Assembly (NCBI GenBank): GCA_015499985.1
Contig: JAAAUF010000372.1
Span: 1-30,830, forward strand
Length of the DNA: 30,830 bases
Direction: 5' to 3'
Source: Haplosporangium gracile
Lineage: Eukaryota > Mortierellomycota > Mortierellomycetes > Mortierellales > Mortierellaceae
The notes beneath the pieces are model-generated. The model did no database searches. It saw only the letters and a list, made by a program, of their open reading frames with translations, and had not been told where the DNA came from. This document shows, one piece after another, positions 9,877-21,196 of the stretch (within the stretch, counting starts at the first letter, position 1; every line of letters begins with the position of its first letter). The position numbers were made by a program, and so were the translations under genes.

Positions 9877-10918
9877 ATGACTCGCGCCAAACTTGATTTC
9901 GTTTCAAATTCGTCGTTCACGTCGTCGCAGAAGGCCGAGCTCTTGAAGGTCGACAACAAGGATCTTTCCTTCACCCATACTTACTGGGAGCTCTGCGCTG
10001 TTGGATCGACTAGCAGAGAGCTCCTCGTCTACGGCAAGGCCCATTACGAATTCATCTATCCCGATGTAACGAGCCTCTTTGAAGCTTTTTTTGTCTCTTG
10101 TCAACAGCAATGACGTTCCTCACCTTTCAAAATGACCCTCTAATCAATAGTACCACTTGCACATGATCTCGTACCTATATACCTTAGTTTGAAGGATGGC
10201 AGAAGGGTACGGTGCCAACAGTATTCTCAGTCCTGCCAGTTCTCAAGATCAAAGACCGTCGTCCGTCCACAAAATTTGAAGGCAAGGAGCTGGTCCTCGC
10301 GGAATCAAGCGTCATTGACTACTTCTTGGCCGGCCGATTCGGTCTCCTCGGCGACAACGAATGGGAATCACTCGCTATCCAAGCGTTTTACTCCAACATC
10401 CATTGCCTGCGTGAGCGGTGCTACTCGAGCGCGCTGACTGTCAACCCGGAGCAGAGGAAGAAAGGTCGTGATGAATTTTTGAATGTGCAGTTGACAAGAT
10501 TCTGTGAGGACCATGAGCATCATTTGAAGGAGAATGGATCAAATGGTCACTATGTTGGCAACAAGGTACGTTGTGTTTTAACTAACGCTGGCCCTGTAGG
10601 TATGCACACATGCGACTAAGTTCTGGTCATGTACTCACGCTTACTTTATTGTTTTCTTTCAAACCATCGTCATAGTTGTCGCTGGCGGACATCCATCTGT
10701 CGAACGTTATCCACTTCATGGCGACGTTGCCCTGGGGCGAGATGGTGTTGGATCGGCTCCAACAGTACAAGTTGGTTTGGAAGGTCAAGGAGAATGTAGA
10801 GAAGATCCCCGCAATTGCCGAGTGGAGAAATTCAGCGACCTTCAAGGGTCTTGAGGAGCTTTCGATTAATTGGTACGTCGACCGCCACGCTATCCCTGAG
10901 GACCACTCAGAGCCCTAA
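9877..10918 (+). CDS. Soluble glutathione S-transferase, sigma-like
   Basis: Three exons join in frame: 9877-10065, 10188-10565 and 10676-10918, giving 269 aa. The N-terminal half looks like a thioredoxin-fold GST domain (SFTHTYWELCAVGSTSRELLVYG; then FEGWQKGTVPTVFSVLPVLK). The buried turn VPTVF stands where the cis-Pro of GSTs is found, and LAESSVIDYFLA matches the (E/Q)S-x-(A/I)I glutathione-binding segment. The C-terminal half is the all-helical domain (FYSNIHCLRERCY; HYVGNKLSLADIHLSNVIHF, which carries the conserved N-x-LSLADI capping box). The protein should conjugate glutathione to electrophiles in the cytosol. The N-terminal extension of about 30 residues is longer than in animal sigma GSTs. 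The catalytic Tyr or Ser cannot be assigned with certainty. A variant ATTAAA polyadenylation signal lies at 11021-11026. Confidence 0.85.
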
Positions 10919-11611
10919 GAGGCAACTGAGGGAGCAGGTTTTGGCGGGTGAGAAGCGACATGCAGGGTGCTTGGTAGTTATTAGCCTTTCTTTGTCTATG
11001 AACATCTTTTCTGATATGTAATTAAAATAGATCGTTCGTAAAAGAAGATTGTGAAGATCAGCGGCCTATCCAATGTGTATTTTATTTTTTTTTCCAATCA
11101 GCTCAAGATTGATATGTGACTTGAATCCTTACTTATCCCTACTTCTCAGTCATCGAGTTCTGATTCAACAAGAAGTCCCTTTCTGTTTTTGAACACTCCA
11201 AGAGAACGCGTGGTTGGTGGTTTACTCCTCCCTTTCCGACATCATCGTTGGCTATGGGTTAAGTGCTTCCGCTGTGGACTCGGATGGACAAAAAGACTTG
11301 ACCCGTCTTCTTCCTTCATCAGCTAGACTTGTCGCACTGTTAACTGTGAGACGTGCACACTAGTGATCCTCACAGTGGCTGGACCACACGCGTCAAGTAC
11401 TCTCCTTTAGCAGAGGAACCGTACTTGATAACCCTTTTTCCCCCTCCCCTCGGGACGCCACATGAGTTGAGCAGTATTTAAGCCTATTCTAATGACCCTT
11501 CTCTGCATCTTTCGCCAGATACTCATACAGTAGGAATCAATACAGGGCTTTCCCCTTTTTTCGACACTCGACAAGAACTCAATTTCCATTCATTCATAGA
11601 AAGCTGCAATA
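10919..11611. other. Intergenic region with probable promoter of the decayed downstream gene
   Basis: No gene found. The left part is the 3' UTR of the GST. The right part keeps promoter-like order: TATTTAAG at about 11474-11481, then a T/C-rich tract and a leader ending in an ATG at 11612. This fits a formerly expressed gene downstream. Confidence 0.45.
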
Positions 11612-13680
11612 ATGAAGAATAGCATCGAACAGACCATCACCACCATCACCAAAGGATCTGCATGTTCAAACTACTTTGCTTCAACCTATCCGCCCAAATA
11701 CAGTGTTATCGACTACATTACAGCGTGTGGCGCAACTTTATCAGTCAAGAACTGGAGAGCGAGCGGGCAACGGTGTGGATTCCCAAATTGAAGGAGAGTG
11801 ACATCGACATTTTGCTACAGACAGGGACAAGACTGCAAAGGGAGTGGGCAAAGTCAAAGGAGAACCGGAGAAAGCAGCGTTTGGAGCGGGAGGACGATGA
11901 CAAGATGCGCAAGTTGCTCAAGGATAGCGCGTATGTTCATCGAGCCGCTGCTTTGGAGCATTTTGGGAGAACCATTAAACAAGAATTTGAGACACTTGGT
12001 ACGTCTCTTTTTCTTTTTGTCGTATTCTGAACTTGCGTTCATATCCGGAAGAAGTGGGCTCTTCTTACCGGCACTACTTTTGCTGTTAGAACCTCTGTTG
12101 TCTCCATCGGCCTGCCGAATATCGCCCTACCGTTCAGGGTCAAACTCGTCTAAACAGTCAGAGTCACCACCTGCTCCACAGGAGTTTACCCCGATCAAGG
12201 AGCACAAGGAGAACGAGGATCAGGAGAATGAATCCTTTTTTATGCCATGGCCAGCCCTTCAGAAGACTCTCTTCAAAACTCTTCGAAAGGGCGGGAGCAC
12301 CCCGTCTTAGGCGAGAGATCGGCCCAAATACGCCTTTCATTTGCAACTGAAGGAGGATTGGGGTACGCGTGTCACTGAGCTGTATGAAAATGCCAAGACA
12401 AAGGACAGTCTTGATTATTCAAATGTTGATGAGATCGCGTAAGTGCCTTGCGCGCTCCTTACGACTTACTGTATTGGAAGCGACATACAAATTTTTTTTC
12501 CCAACTTACGTGTTATGTTGTCTGGTCATATTATGATTATAGTCTCCTTTCAGGGATTGTTCATATCAACAACAAACATATTGGGGTTTCACAACGGGAA
12601 ACAAAGACCATCCTTCAACAGACTCTCAAAACCTTTTACAGGCAAAAGATGGAAGACACTGATATCCAGTGATCATAGAATGCAACGGAATTGTGGGCGT
12701 GGTGGATGCAGATAAGACTGCCTATATTTTTTTTTTACACCTTTTATTTCTATCAGTACATTTGCCATGTCTATTTGTCATACATTAACCATAATTGTTC
12801 CTTGATTTACTTAGTTATTCAAATCGGCCACTTTGAAGGAGAAACTGACAGCGAAACATGAGAGTTGCGACATGGTGGATACCGACACAGAGCCAGTAAT
12901 TCACGAGATTTTGCAATCATACTCAGAATGTCGTGAACAGGAACATCACACCCATCTTTTACATGGCCCTATACATTTTCTGCCACTTTAACAACCGGAT
13001 CACAATAGTCTCTGAGTCTGACTATATGACCGCTGTTATTACTCCGATTCTGAAAGCGATCATGTCCATCCAACACAAGCTCAAGTTTACATGGTACAGT
13101 AATAATGCATCTAGATGTTTGTTGAGTGCTGAAAATTGAAATCTATCCTGACACCCGCTTTGTTTTATCGAATTTGTTAATCTTAGTGCGAACGCGAGCA
13201 CCATGGCGGGGAGAAGCAGGAAGAGCGCGCTTTAACAGGATGATCGATCTCGACAGCCTGATGTGATTGGACAGACCTGTGCTAATGAAGAAGTCTACTA
13301 TGGGGAGCTCAAGGAGCGAACCACATCACCAGAAGCCGCGGCCGCGGATATCTTGCGGCTGGCTATCTTTACAAAGAATTCATTGGATCACCTGCAGGGC
13401 ACCTTGGAGCTTACCCCGCCTTTGATGACCTTCTAATCGACTGGCTGCAACATGACAATTTTCTTGGGTGCTAAGATCGATAATACAGTGGTTCACGGCC
13501 GACTGCCGGCAGTCGCATTGCCTACAAATTTGAACGAGCTTGTGGATTTGGATCACGAGTCCTTTTTCTCGTTGCAGGTCGAGAGCTTGATTCAAGTGGC
13601 CGGCGACCGATTGGGAAAAACGAGCGGTGCCGTTGGTGTCGGAGGACTTGTTGCTCTTCCCTACCTTGGGAATCTTTGAG
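11612..13680 (+). pseudogene. Decayed gene with PD-(D/E)XK nuclease-like C-terminal domain
   Basis: Coding-like segments, collinear on the plus strand, make up a protein of roughly 500-550 aa. N-terminal piece: YPPKYSVIDYITACGATLSV in the frame of ATG 11612, then a shift into a charged helix (KSKENRRKQRLEREDDDKMR). A donor at 11999 and acceptor at 12137 lead to GSNSSKQSESPPAPQEF. TAG at 12308-12310 interrupts that frame, which resumes as ARDRPKYAFHLQLKEDWGTR. Next come LLSGIVHINNKHIGVSQRET, LFKSATLKEKL and SESDYMTAVITPILKAI, with at least one frameshift between. The domain near 13260-13380 has PDVIGQTCANEEVYYGELKE: P-D, about 15 residues, then E-L-K, the core of a PD-(D/E)XK site, followed by a long helix (ADILRLAIFTKNSLDHL). 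TAA codons at about 13233 and 13434 break the same frame. The end is LPTNLNELVDLDHESFFSLQ. It resembles a hypothetical family recurrent in Mucoromycota; function unknown. Confidence 0.55.
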
Positions 13681-13827
13681 CGCAAGGCAGCCATTAAGAG
13701 TCCTCGTGTTCAGAAAACAGTGAACTCGTCATAGATATGCAGGATGCAGCAGTTGCATAAATCTGGTTTTGTTATTTTGGTTTTTTTGTATTTCGCTGCC
13801 AGTCGCACTGTGTTTTATTACAATTAT
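13681..13827. other. Convergent intergenic gap
   Basis: Short gap between the plus-strand pseudogene and the 3' end of the minus-strand MYSM1-like gene. It contains TTTATT at 13814-13819, which is AATAAA on the minus strand only 8 nt past the MYSM1-like stop and is the likely polyadenylation signal. Confidence 0.45.
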
Positions 13828-16800
13828 CTATGGTGGCGGTGGCTGTGCAAGCGGTGGGGGGGAGGGTGTCTGATCAATGTTGACATCGTCAATCACAATC
13901 TCGACTGGCGTAGCAGGGTCAGACTGTATCTCTGCTGTGTTATTTCCTCCCGTGGTTTCATCGTTGATGGGGGTTAGTGTCGCAGATGTAGGTTGCGATG
14001 TTGATTGCGTTGTTGAGGTACTACCGGTGGGCGTTACCGATCGAAGGGGTGGTCCTGCCAGTGTCGTCGAAGATGTGGATGTGGATGTGGAAGCAGAGAC
14101 AGAAGCAGACGCAGTAGCATCAATGTTTGTAGTACTACTGGAGGCAGTAGTATGGAGAGGCAAGTCCAACTGGAACCCTCTAATCACCAATTCACGGACC
14201 TTGCTCAAGAATGCCTTTGCGTTTGTCTCATCCACAAAAATATGGTGACTAATCGATTTCAGCAACTTGTCCAACCTGGTCGTCGTAGTAGCTTCGCCCA
14301 TCCTTAGCGGTAATGACAGATCCACACGATGTTCATACGTCCGATAATAACGCACCAAATCCGACAGTTGCTGAAAGACCGACACTGAGAGCTCGTTGGT
14401 CCGTGTGATCTCACGATCGTATCCAAAGGGCAGTCGACAGTTCAACCGCTCATCGACCTGTTCCGAAACAGACAGGAACTGAAATTTGGACAGGAATGAC
14501 AAATTGCGTGGATCAAAGGGTGAGACAATGACACCCACAAAAGGTTCGACATTGAGTTCATGGCGACGGAACATGGTCTGGTGCTCGGATTGGTTCTCAA
14601 TGTCGCGGATACTCGGGTTGGGCTCAAATGTCGGGTGGGAGTGATACCAGCCCACGACTACAAACCCTTTGGATGAAAAAAAGAATCTCGCCTCGACGTC
14701 TGATTCTGGATCCATCTCGCATTGTAGACCTGTGCTGATACTACGACAGGGGAAGACTCCCAGGATAAACAGGATCTTTTCGTCCTCGTCGTACAGTCCG
14801 CCGAGGAGTCCAATCACTTCAGTCTCGGCCAAATGAGAATGAAAGTCCATAATGAGCTATACAAACATAAAATGTAATACAAAATTAGTGGGGGGTTTTT
14901 TTGGCGACATATCAGTCAATGTACCTATGAAGCTTACCATAGCATCAGACGAGACTTTGACTCGGAAAGGCGCCTGGTTTTGTGCATTGTACTTGCGAAG
15001 AGGCACAAGCCGGAAGGGATCGTACTGGTTTCCTCCCGACAGAGATTCGCTTGCTCCATCCTCGTCAATGTACGCCTCCATATCTCCATCATCATCGTTT
15101 TCGTCACCATGGAAATGAGACCGGCTCGACTGGCGAATCAAATGCCCTGCCCGCAGGTTCCTTGGGACCTTGTTGTTGACAGGATGGAGCTCAGATGCTG
15201 CGAAATATTTGGCGTTCTGGGCGGCAAGACGTTCCTGATCCAGTTCTTCCTCCATCTCCTCCTTGGTCATCCCGTGGCGTTCGAAAAAGGCCTCATCGTC
15301 GAGCTGGAAGATATCTATGCTCTTACGATCTGATCTTCGTGATGAGCCAGAGCGCTTCTCGTCCTTGGTGTTATGTACATTGTGCTCTATGACGTGCCCC
15401 TCCAGATCACTCTCGTTCACCCTAACGCATTGTTAAGAATAATGTCAGATACTGCAGCTGTACCAACCAGTAAGTTCCAAACAATGACAAAGTTACCGCA
15501 ATTTACCATTCACCGCGTTCGTTTCGAACCCTACGCCGTCTGAGAGGAGGCGTTACCCACACAGAGTCCATATCATCCAGATCGTTAAACAGCGCAGGAT
15601 TACTCCTCCGGCGGGGAGCAGACGAAGAAGAAGACGACGACCAGCCCCGATCTTCAGATTGTCCACGCTTCTTGGACGAATTGTTCCCTCCATTCCTAGG
15701 TCTTGCTAACGACGCTCCTGGAGAAGAGGCCGTCATGCCCACATTGATGACTCCGATCGACTCCAGCCATGAGTGAACTCGACCGATTGCATTCACGTCG
15801 CCACAGTCCTTCAACGCTGAACGCACGCTCGTCTTTGTCAAATATGTCGACGGTGATTTCTCCCAGGCTTGAATGATCGTATTCCGGATCCGCTGGTACC
15901 TCTCAGGTGTCTTGCTAGCCTTGTTGCAAAAGAACTCGGAATGCACGCGTGTTTCCTCCTCGGTGATGATAGTCTTGTCCAGGATTCGCGGGGTCACGCT
16001 TGGAGGGGTGGTCGGTAACACCATGGCGGTCGAGTTCATCGTCATGGCGGGAGTGATCGAAAGTTGTCCATGAGAGTAATGTAGAAGCGAGGCTGAGTTG
16101 CTCGAGTTACCATCCTGCGCCTGCGTAGACAATGCTGAGTATGCTTTCGGTTTGGATAAGTTCTTTTGGCCCTTGCGGGATAGACTGAGGATGCCAGCAG
16201 GGTGAGAGAGTTTCTTCTGTCCAGTTCCAAGTGACCCTTCCTCCTCCTCGTAATTGTCCTCTTCGCTTTCCTGATTCGAATGCATCCGTTTGGCATTGAT
16301 CCTTTGTCCCTGGCCATTGCGAAGACTGGAAGGCAAGATCATGCTTCCCATCAGAGTGGGGTCGATTCCAGCTAGGCTGACAGGAGGCGCAAGTCCTGTC
16401 GAAAGCGCTGCCGTTGTAGAGCCGTGCAGGTACGATGATGTCTCTAAAAGGGGCGGCAGCCCTCGCTTCCTAGCAGATCCATTATCCTCTGAAGAATGCA
16501 TCTCGTCCTCATCGTACGAGTTGAGGTCCGGCTGAAGTTCAGCCACATGCACAGCGCCAAACGACACTGTCCGCCTCTCTTTGGGGGAGTTGACCATCTT
16601 GTCCATTGAGATATGGTTCAAAGTTCCGCCCTTCTGAAGCTGTTGTAGGTGTTGCTGATGTTGCTGCTGTAAATGAAACTGCGTGTCCTTGAGTAATGGC
16701 CTGAAGCTGCCCGCAGCCCCAATGCTGTTGATACTGCTGCCGCTGGTGTTGAATGTCGGATTCGAATAGAGGTCGCTAGATGAACCCAAGGTATCAGACA

Positions 16801-18882
16801 GGGCGGGAGAAGTTGCCGAGACGCGCTTGCGTACGTTTCCTGACTCAACGACCTCATCCATATCATCGTCCTCTAAATCCCGATCCGACTGACTATCAAA
16901 TTCACTGGACACCCGTGATCGCGTGGAAGAGTTTGAAAAGGGCGATATCGACCGGGATTTGGCATTGCGGGCATAGGGTCGAAGGCTCCTTGCCAGATTC
17001 ATACGGTTGGCAGCGTCCTCGTCCGTGCTTTCAATATCGACATCGATGTCCTCGTCCTCGTCCATGCTGGAAATGCCGGTCCGTTGTGAAGTCAGGGTAT
17101 AGGGAGATGAAAGCGATGACGATGAAAACAGTGGCCGTAATCCAGGACTGGGAGTGCCCAAGCCGATCGATCCTGAACGCGAGCCACCTTTTGCTGACAG
17201 CGAAGGCGACTTTGTCATCGATCGAGCATCGTCGTCGTTGTCCGTGTCATAGCCACTCTAGCAATATTTTAAACTGAATGTTAGATTGTATGTCGACGAC
17301 GTTACATCCCTGAAAGCTGCACGCGGACAAAATTGCTCCGATGTATCCCGCATATTGTTCCTTACCGTGGCGCCGAATTCAGACCCAGTGAAATCATCAT
17401 TCCCTGACTCGGACGTGATGCTCCTTGCGCGTCGTGCTCGCCCTCCATATCGATCAAAGTCGGCCTCAGACCTTCCGCTAGCATCGATCCGCTTTACGCG
17501 TTTACTCCGTGAGTGTCTCTTTTTGAAAAGTGTGGGATCAGTCATATCCTCATCTGCCGAGTTAACTGCAGAAAATCGCTTGTCCAATCCTTCGCCGTCG
17601 CTGGTATTTGTCGAAACATCATGAGGTACCTATTCCATATGTCTACATTGGTTAATGACTCTGCCAGCCTTGGTTATCAGTGTATAGCGTAGCATAATCA
17701 ACAAAATCCTACCCTATCAGAGACTGACAGATGTCGTGCATGGTTTTTGACTTGAAGCGGGTTCCTCGTTGCTACCACAGCAGCGATCGCCTTCCAGTTT
17801 CCATATCCATGAAGACGCTGCAAAAACAGACATGTGTTAGTCAAAATCTGAGCAGTCTCGCCATTATACCTAACTGTAATGAAACATCCAAAAATGACAA
17901 CGTACAATTCCTTCCCGGAGTCGGTCATCCTCTTCGCTTGTCCAGCGGGTATTGTGCGATGGAAGATCTACGGACGAGATGGCATTCAATCTAGCGTCTG
18001 AAATAAGCATGAACTTAGTTTACAGCCTACAAGAAAATAAAAAGTTCATGATTACTTAAACTGGGAGAGAAACTTGCCTTCACTTGCAGTCCTTTTACTT
18101 TGTCCTGACCGCTCTGCTGAGCTCTTGCGTTTCTTTGAGTCGTGGGCACTTTTTGAGCTCGACTTATGTCTACTCCTGCTCCATGATGGATCTGTTGACT
18201 CCCTTGAATGCGATCCAGAACTTCCCTTGGGTCGTGATATTGCCGCCGCTTTTGATCCGATGATAGAAGATGTTGCCTGTTTGTTACTTGCGCTGGAGAG
18301 CTTCTTGGACGGCCTCCCTGAGTAGAACTCTTCTTCGGCCAACATGCTCTCGATCATCTGTCTCGATTTTTCATCCATGTCGCCTGCGTCGAATACTGCT
18401 TGCGCGTGATACTATTCCCACATGTTGAGACCGTGTAAGTTGTTTGTCACGGACGAACAATGCTGGTGAAACGTTGTAAATGAACACAATACACTATCCT
18501 TACATCTTGTGTGATCCAATCTGGGATTTGAAAATCATCCGCCATTGGCGACTCTGTCCTAAAGAGAAATAAACCCGCAGTCAGTTCCCATACTGAAGTA
18601 CAAAAGTATCCTAAGCCGATATTGAATTGAATTGCAATTCCAGGTCTTGGCTTCTTACTCTATGCTGGCAGTGCTCCGGATCACAGCACCAGAACCAGAT
18701 GGCATCGAGGCTCCATCGGAATCGTCCTTCTGCGGTTGACCACTTTTGTCGGTTCCTGCAGTTCCTGATGTGTCACTAAATGGCTTTCTGCCCGCAATGT
18801 TGACGCTACTGGCGGTTTTCAGTTGATTGTCGGGTTCATCGCCATCAATGTCAATGTCGATATCTATATCCTCTTCTGCCAT
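13828..18882 (-). CDS. MYSM1: MYSM1-like histone H2A deubiquitinase (SANT, SWIRM, MPN+/JAMM)
   Basis: Nine exons fit in one frame: 18882-18659, 18558-18504, 18411-18056, 17990-17906, 17817-17713, 17629-17366, 17257-15507, 15421-14938 and 14856-13828, giving 1450 aa. SANT/Myb domain at about 228-271 ([10 protein letters not shown]...[13 protein letters not shown]...QVKNHARHL). SWIRM domain at about 788-870 (VHSEFFCNK...[23 protein letters not shown]). MPN+ domain at about 1090-1260. JAMM zinc ligands are intact: E1121 (TEVIGLLGG), H1180-x-H1182, x7, S1190, x2, D1193 ([17 protein letters not shown]). The order is that of metazoan MYSM1, a nuclear metalloprotease removing ubiquitin from histone H2A. 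It is almost twice the human length because of long disordered acidic and Ser-rich linkers and a Ser/Thr/Pro tail. The start is uncertain: codons upstream of ATG 18882 stay open to an acceptor-like CAG ending at 18909, so an extra 5' exon is possible. Confidence 0.86.
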
Positions 18883-19473
18883 CCTGTCGTCCACGCTGGC
18901 GCGTTTTCCTGAACGGGTTTAGAGCCTCTGTGAGTGGTTTCCGAGTCGTATCCTTATGAAAGAATCCAGTTTTTGTCGTGAAGATGAAGTTCAACTTGTT
19001 CGGATTTCTAGATCAAGGAGAAATAGAGTTGATAAAAATGTCAAAAAAAAAAAAATAGACCATGTGAGGAAATCGGGCACCGCCAAGAGAAAAGAAGCTC
19101 GTTTGCCTGCTTAGTTGAATTTAAGAAGGTCGATCCCGACAACTATCCAAGTATGGTTCATGTTATGTTTCCCAGTATGTCGCGTTAAAGTCGGGCTTGG
19201 TCATCGGCGCGCTCAGTCGGACACAAACACCTACAAGTCCAATGACTTGTCTCAATTATTCGAGGTGGCGATCAAATCTTCCGCCAACTCGCAAAGCCTC
19301 CTGAGTGAGTTTGGTATTCAGACTTCCTGATGGCAATCCTTGGTGGTGACTTACGGCGGTGCTTTCTCAAGTAAACGGGTCAATGGAAGACTGAGAGGAG
19401 TATTCACGTCTCGATCTCCATTTGAAACCTCAGCCATGCGCTGTCCTGCTTGGTGTGTGGCTCAATGCCGCAT

Positions 19474-19483
19474 GTCACGTGAC
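19474..19483. promoter_or_regulatory. Palindromic CACGTG site (bHLH-type)
   Basis: GTCACGTGAC is a perfect 10-nt palindrome centred on the E-box CACGTG, the form bound by fungal Cbf1/Pho4-type and animal TFE-type bHLH proteins. It stands about 590 nt upstream of the MYSM1-like start on the minus strand and 1.7 kb before the channel gene. Function is inferred from the motif only. Confidence 0.3.
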
Positions 19484-20738
19484 AAATTCTTAAATGCTTT
19501 CCAACCGGATCAGAATACTTGTCACTTTTTTTTGCTTTATGGGAAAAACTCACACCCACGAATCCTTCAATGATAGCCCGCCGTTGTAAGAGTCAGGCTG
19601 AACCGTTGTGCAGGTTAAACTATTCGTGGATAACAATGCAAGACCATGCGAGTCGCTGAGAGGTAGAAGCGTTTACTAAGTAATGATGTTTTCCCTTCCC
19701 CTTCAATTGATCCTCAACCACCTTAGGTGTTTCTCAAAAAAAAAAGCATCCCCTTTATTTTCCTGCATTGCACAGATAACATATATGTGGTCATGAGAGT
19801 GCAGATTTGAAGCATAATTTATTTTTCTTCTCAGCTTGTGTCTTCGATAGGCAGCGGTGAGAAAATACAGCAACAGCAAAAGATGGTCGTCTTTGTTCCG
19901 CATGCTCAACGAAAAACGACTTTCAACAACCATGTTATCTTTTTTGATATTCCGCCTATCGTTTAAAAGCGAGTCTCCATTTCTCGGCGTTTTAGGACAT
20001 ACAACATTCAGCATTAGAAAAAAGGAGCAAGGGGGTGCAAGCTAATAAGAGTTAGGTCAGATGGACATGTCGAGAATTAGGGATTAGGGAAGTGGAGGAT
20101 GAGCCCCAAGTCGTAAACGCAATGGTCGCTCAAACACGGACTACTGAACACAAATAGCATTGCATTAGTACAATGGTTGCTAACGCAATGTTGACGAGCA
20201 CTCATTTTCTTGGAGGTCCGCGGAGGCCTAGGTTGGTCCAACTAAAAGTTTAGAGTTTTTTTTTAGGATCCAGTGGGGCTGAGGATACGAAGCCCAGACC
20301 CGTTGAAGGCGTGGCAGTGGCAGCAGAAACAAATGGTTGCAACATACCTGTCGTGGTTTGGAATAGGAGTAAGACGATGGAGCTCTCATGTAGATTATTG
20401 CCCATACTCTTTGTTGAGTTGTTTTGTGTTGTTTTGTATTGACAAACAATATTTTCTTTGGCTTAATCTCAAGATGTCCGGCAGAGAGCAATTGAAATAA
20501 AGAATGAGAGCAGAAAAGGACGCAGGGGGTGCCAAAGGAAAAACAACAACCAAGCAAAATTGCACAAGGGTGAGGAAGGACACTTGGACAAAGGGGGCGA
20601 GCAACGTAAACAAAATCCAAAAACACACTGTTGACAACGAAAGAAAGACGCATTGGACGCTCACTTGTCTCGACGAGTCGATGTGCTTACATGCCTAACT
20701 CAGTCTCGGCTGCCCTCCTTCTGTTCTCTAAACCTTTT

Positions 20739-20862
20739 TTTTTTCTTCTAGTCGTTGTCGCTTTTCATTCCTTTTCTTCTCTTCCTTTACCCTTTTTTCC
20801 CCCTCCTTCTTCCTCACCCTCGCCCTCTTTCCTTTATTCTCCTTCTCTCCACCCTTCTCTGA
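20739..20862 (+). promoter_or_regulatory. Pyrimidine-rich tract in the channel-gene promoter
   Basis: A long run made almost only of C and T on the plus strand. Further CT-rich stretches reach 21180 and end in a (CT)n microsatellite at about 21163-21177, 20 nt before the start codon at 21197. Such CT blocks near transcription start sites are typical of fungal promoters that lack a TATA box. Confidence 0.45.
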
Positions 20863-21196
20863 AGTTTGTGGAACTTGGCTCTTGTCAATACTCGCACAAC
20901 CCTTTGCTTGATGACCAAAACGGCACACTGATCCCTTCCGTCCATTTCCTCTTTTTCTTTTCCCTCGTCCTCCATCACCCTCTCACATCCTCATCCCTTT
21001 GCATTTTCCCCTCTTTACCCATCTTACATCTCCATCGCTTCCGTCTTTTTAACCTTTTTTTCCATAACGTTAATACCACCCCTCTGAGACCTGACCTCTC
21101 AGAGCGCGCGCCTGCGTCTTTGTTTATTTTCATATCATTCCAATCGACCGTTACAAAAATCATCTCTCTCTCTCTCTATCGCTCCATTACAATTCT

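Larger units (their letters stand above)
18883..21196. other. Gene-poor 2.3-kb region between two divergent genes
   Basis: Lies between the 5' ends of the MYSM1-like gene (-) and the channel gene (+), so it holds both promoters. I recognise no gene. A plus-strand open frame at 19115-19330 contains a stretch of ordinary composition (SNDLSQLFEVAIKSSANSQS) but has no family I know and no convincing splice partners; it may be a relic or chance. The right 450 nt are strongly pyrimidine-rich on the plus strand, as in the leaders of other genes here. No tRNA-like clover leaf was seen. Confidence 0.5.

Noticed and set aside
19115..19573. Two short plus-strand open frames as a gene
   Set aside because: No recognisable family, no consistent splice pair to join them, and they lie in the promoter side of the MYSM1-like gene; left as an unassigned region.
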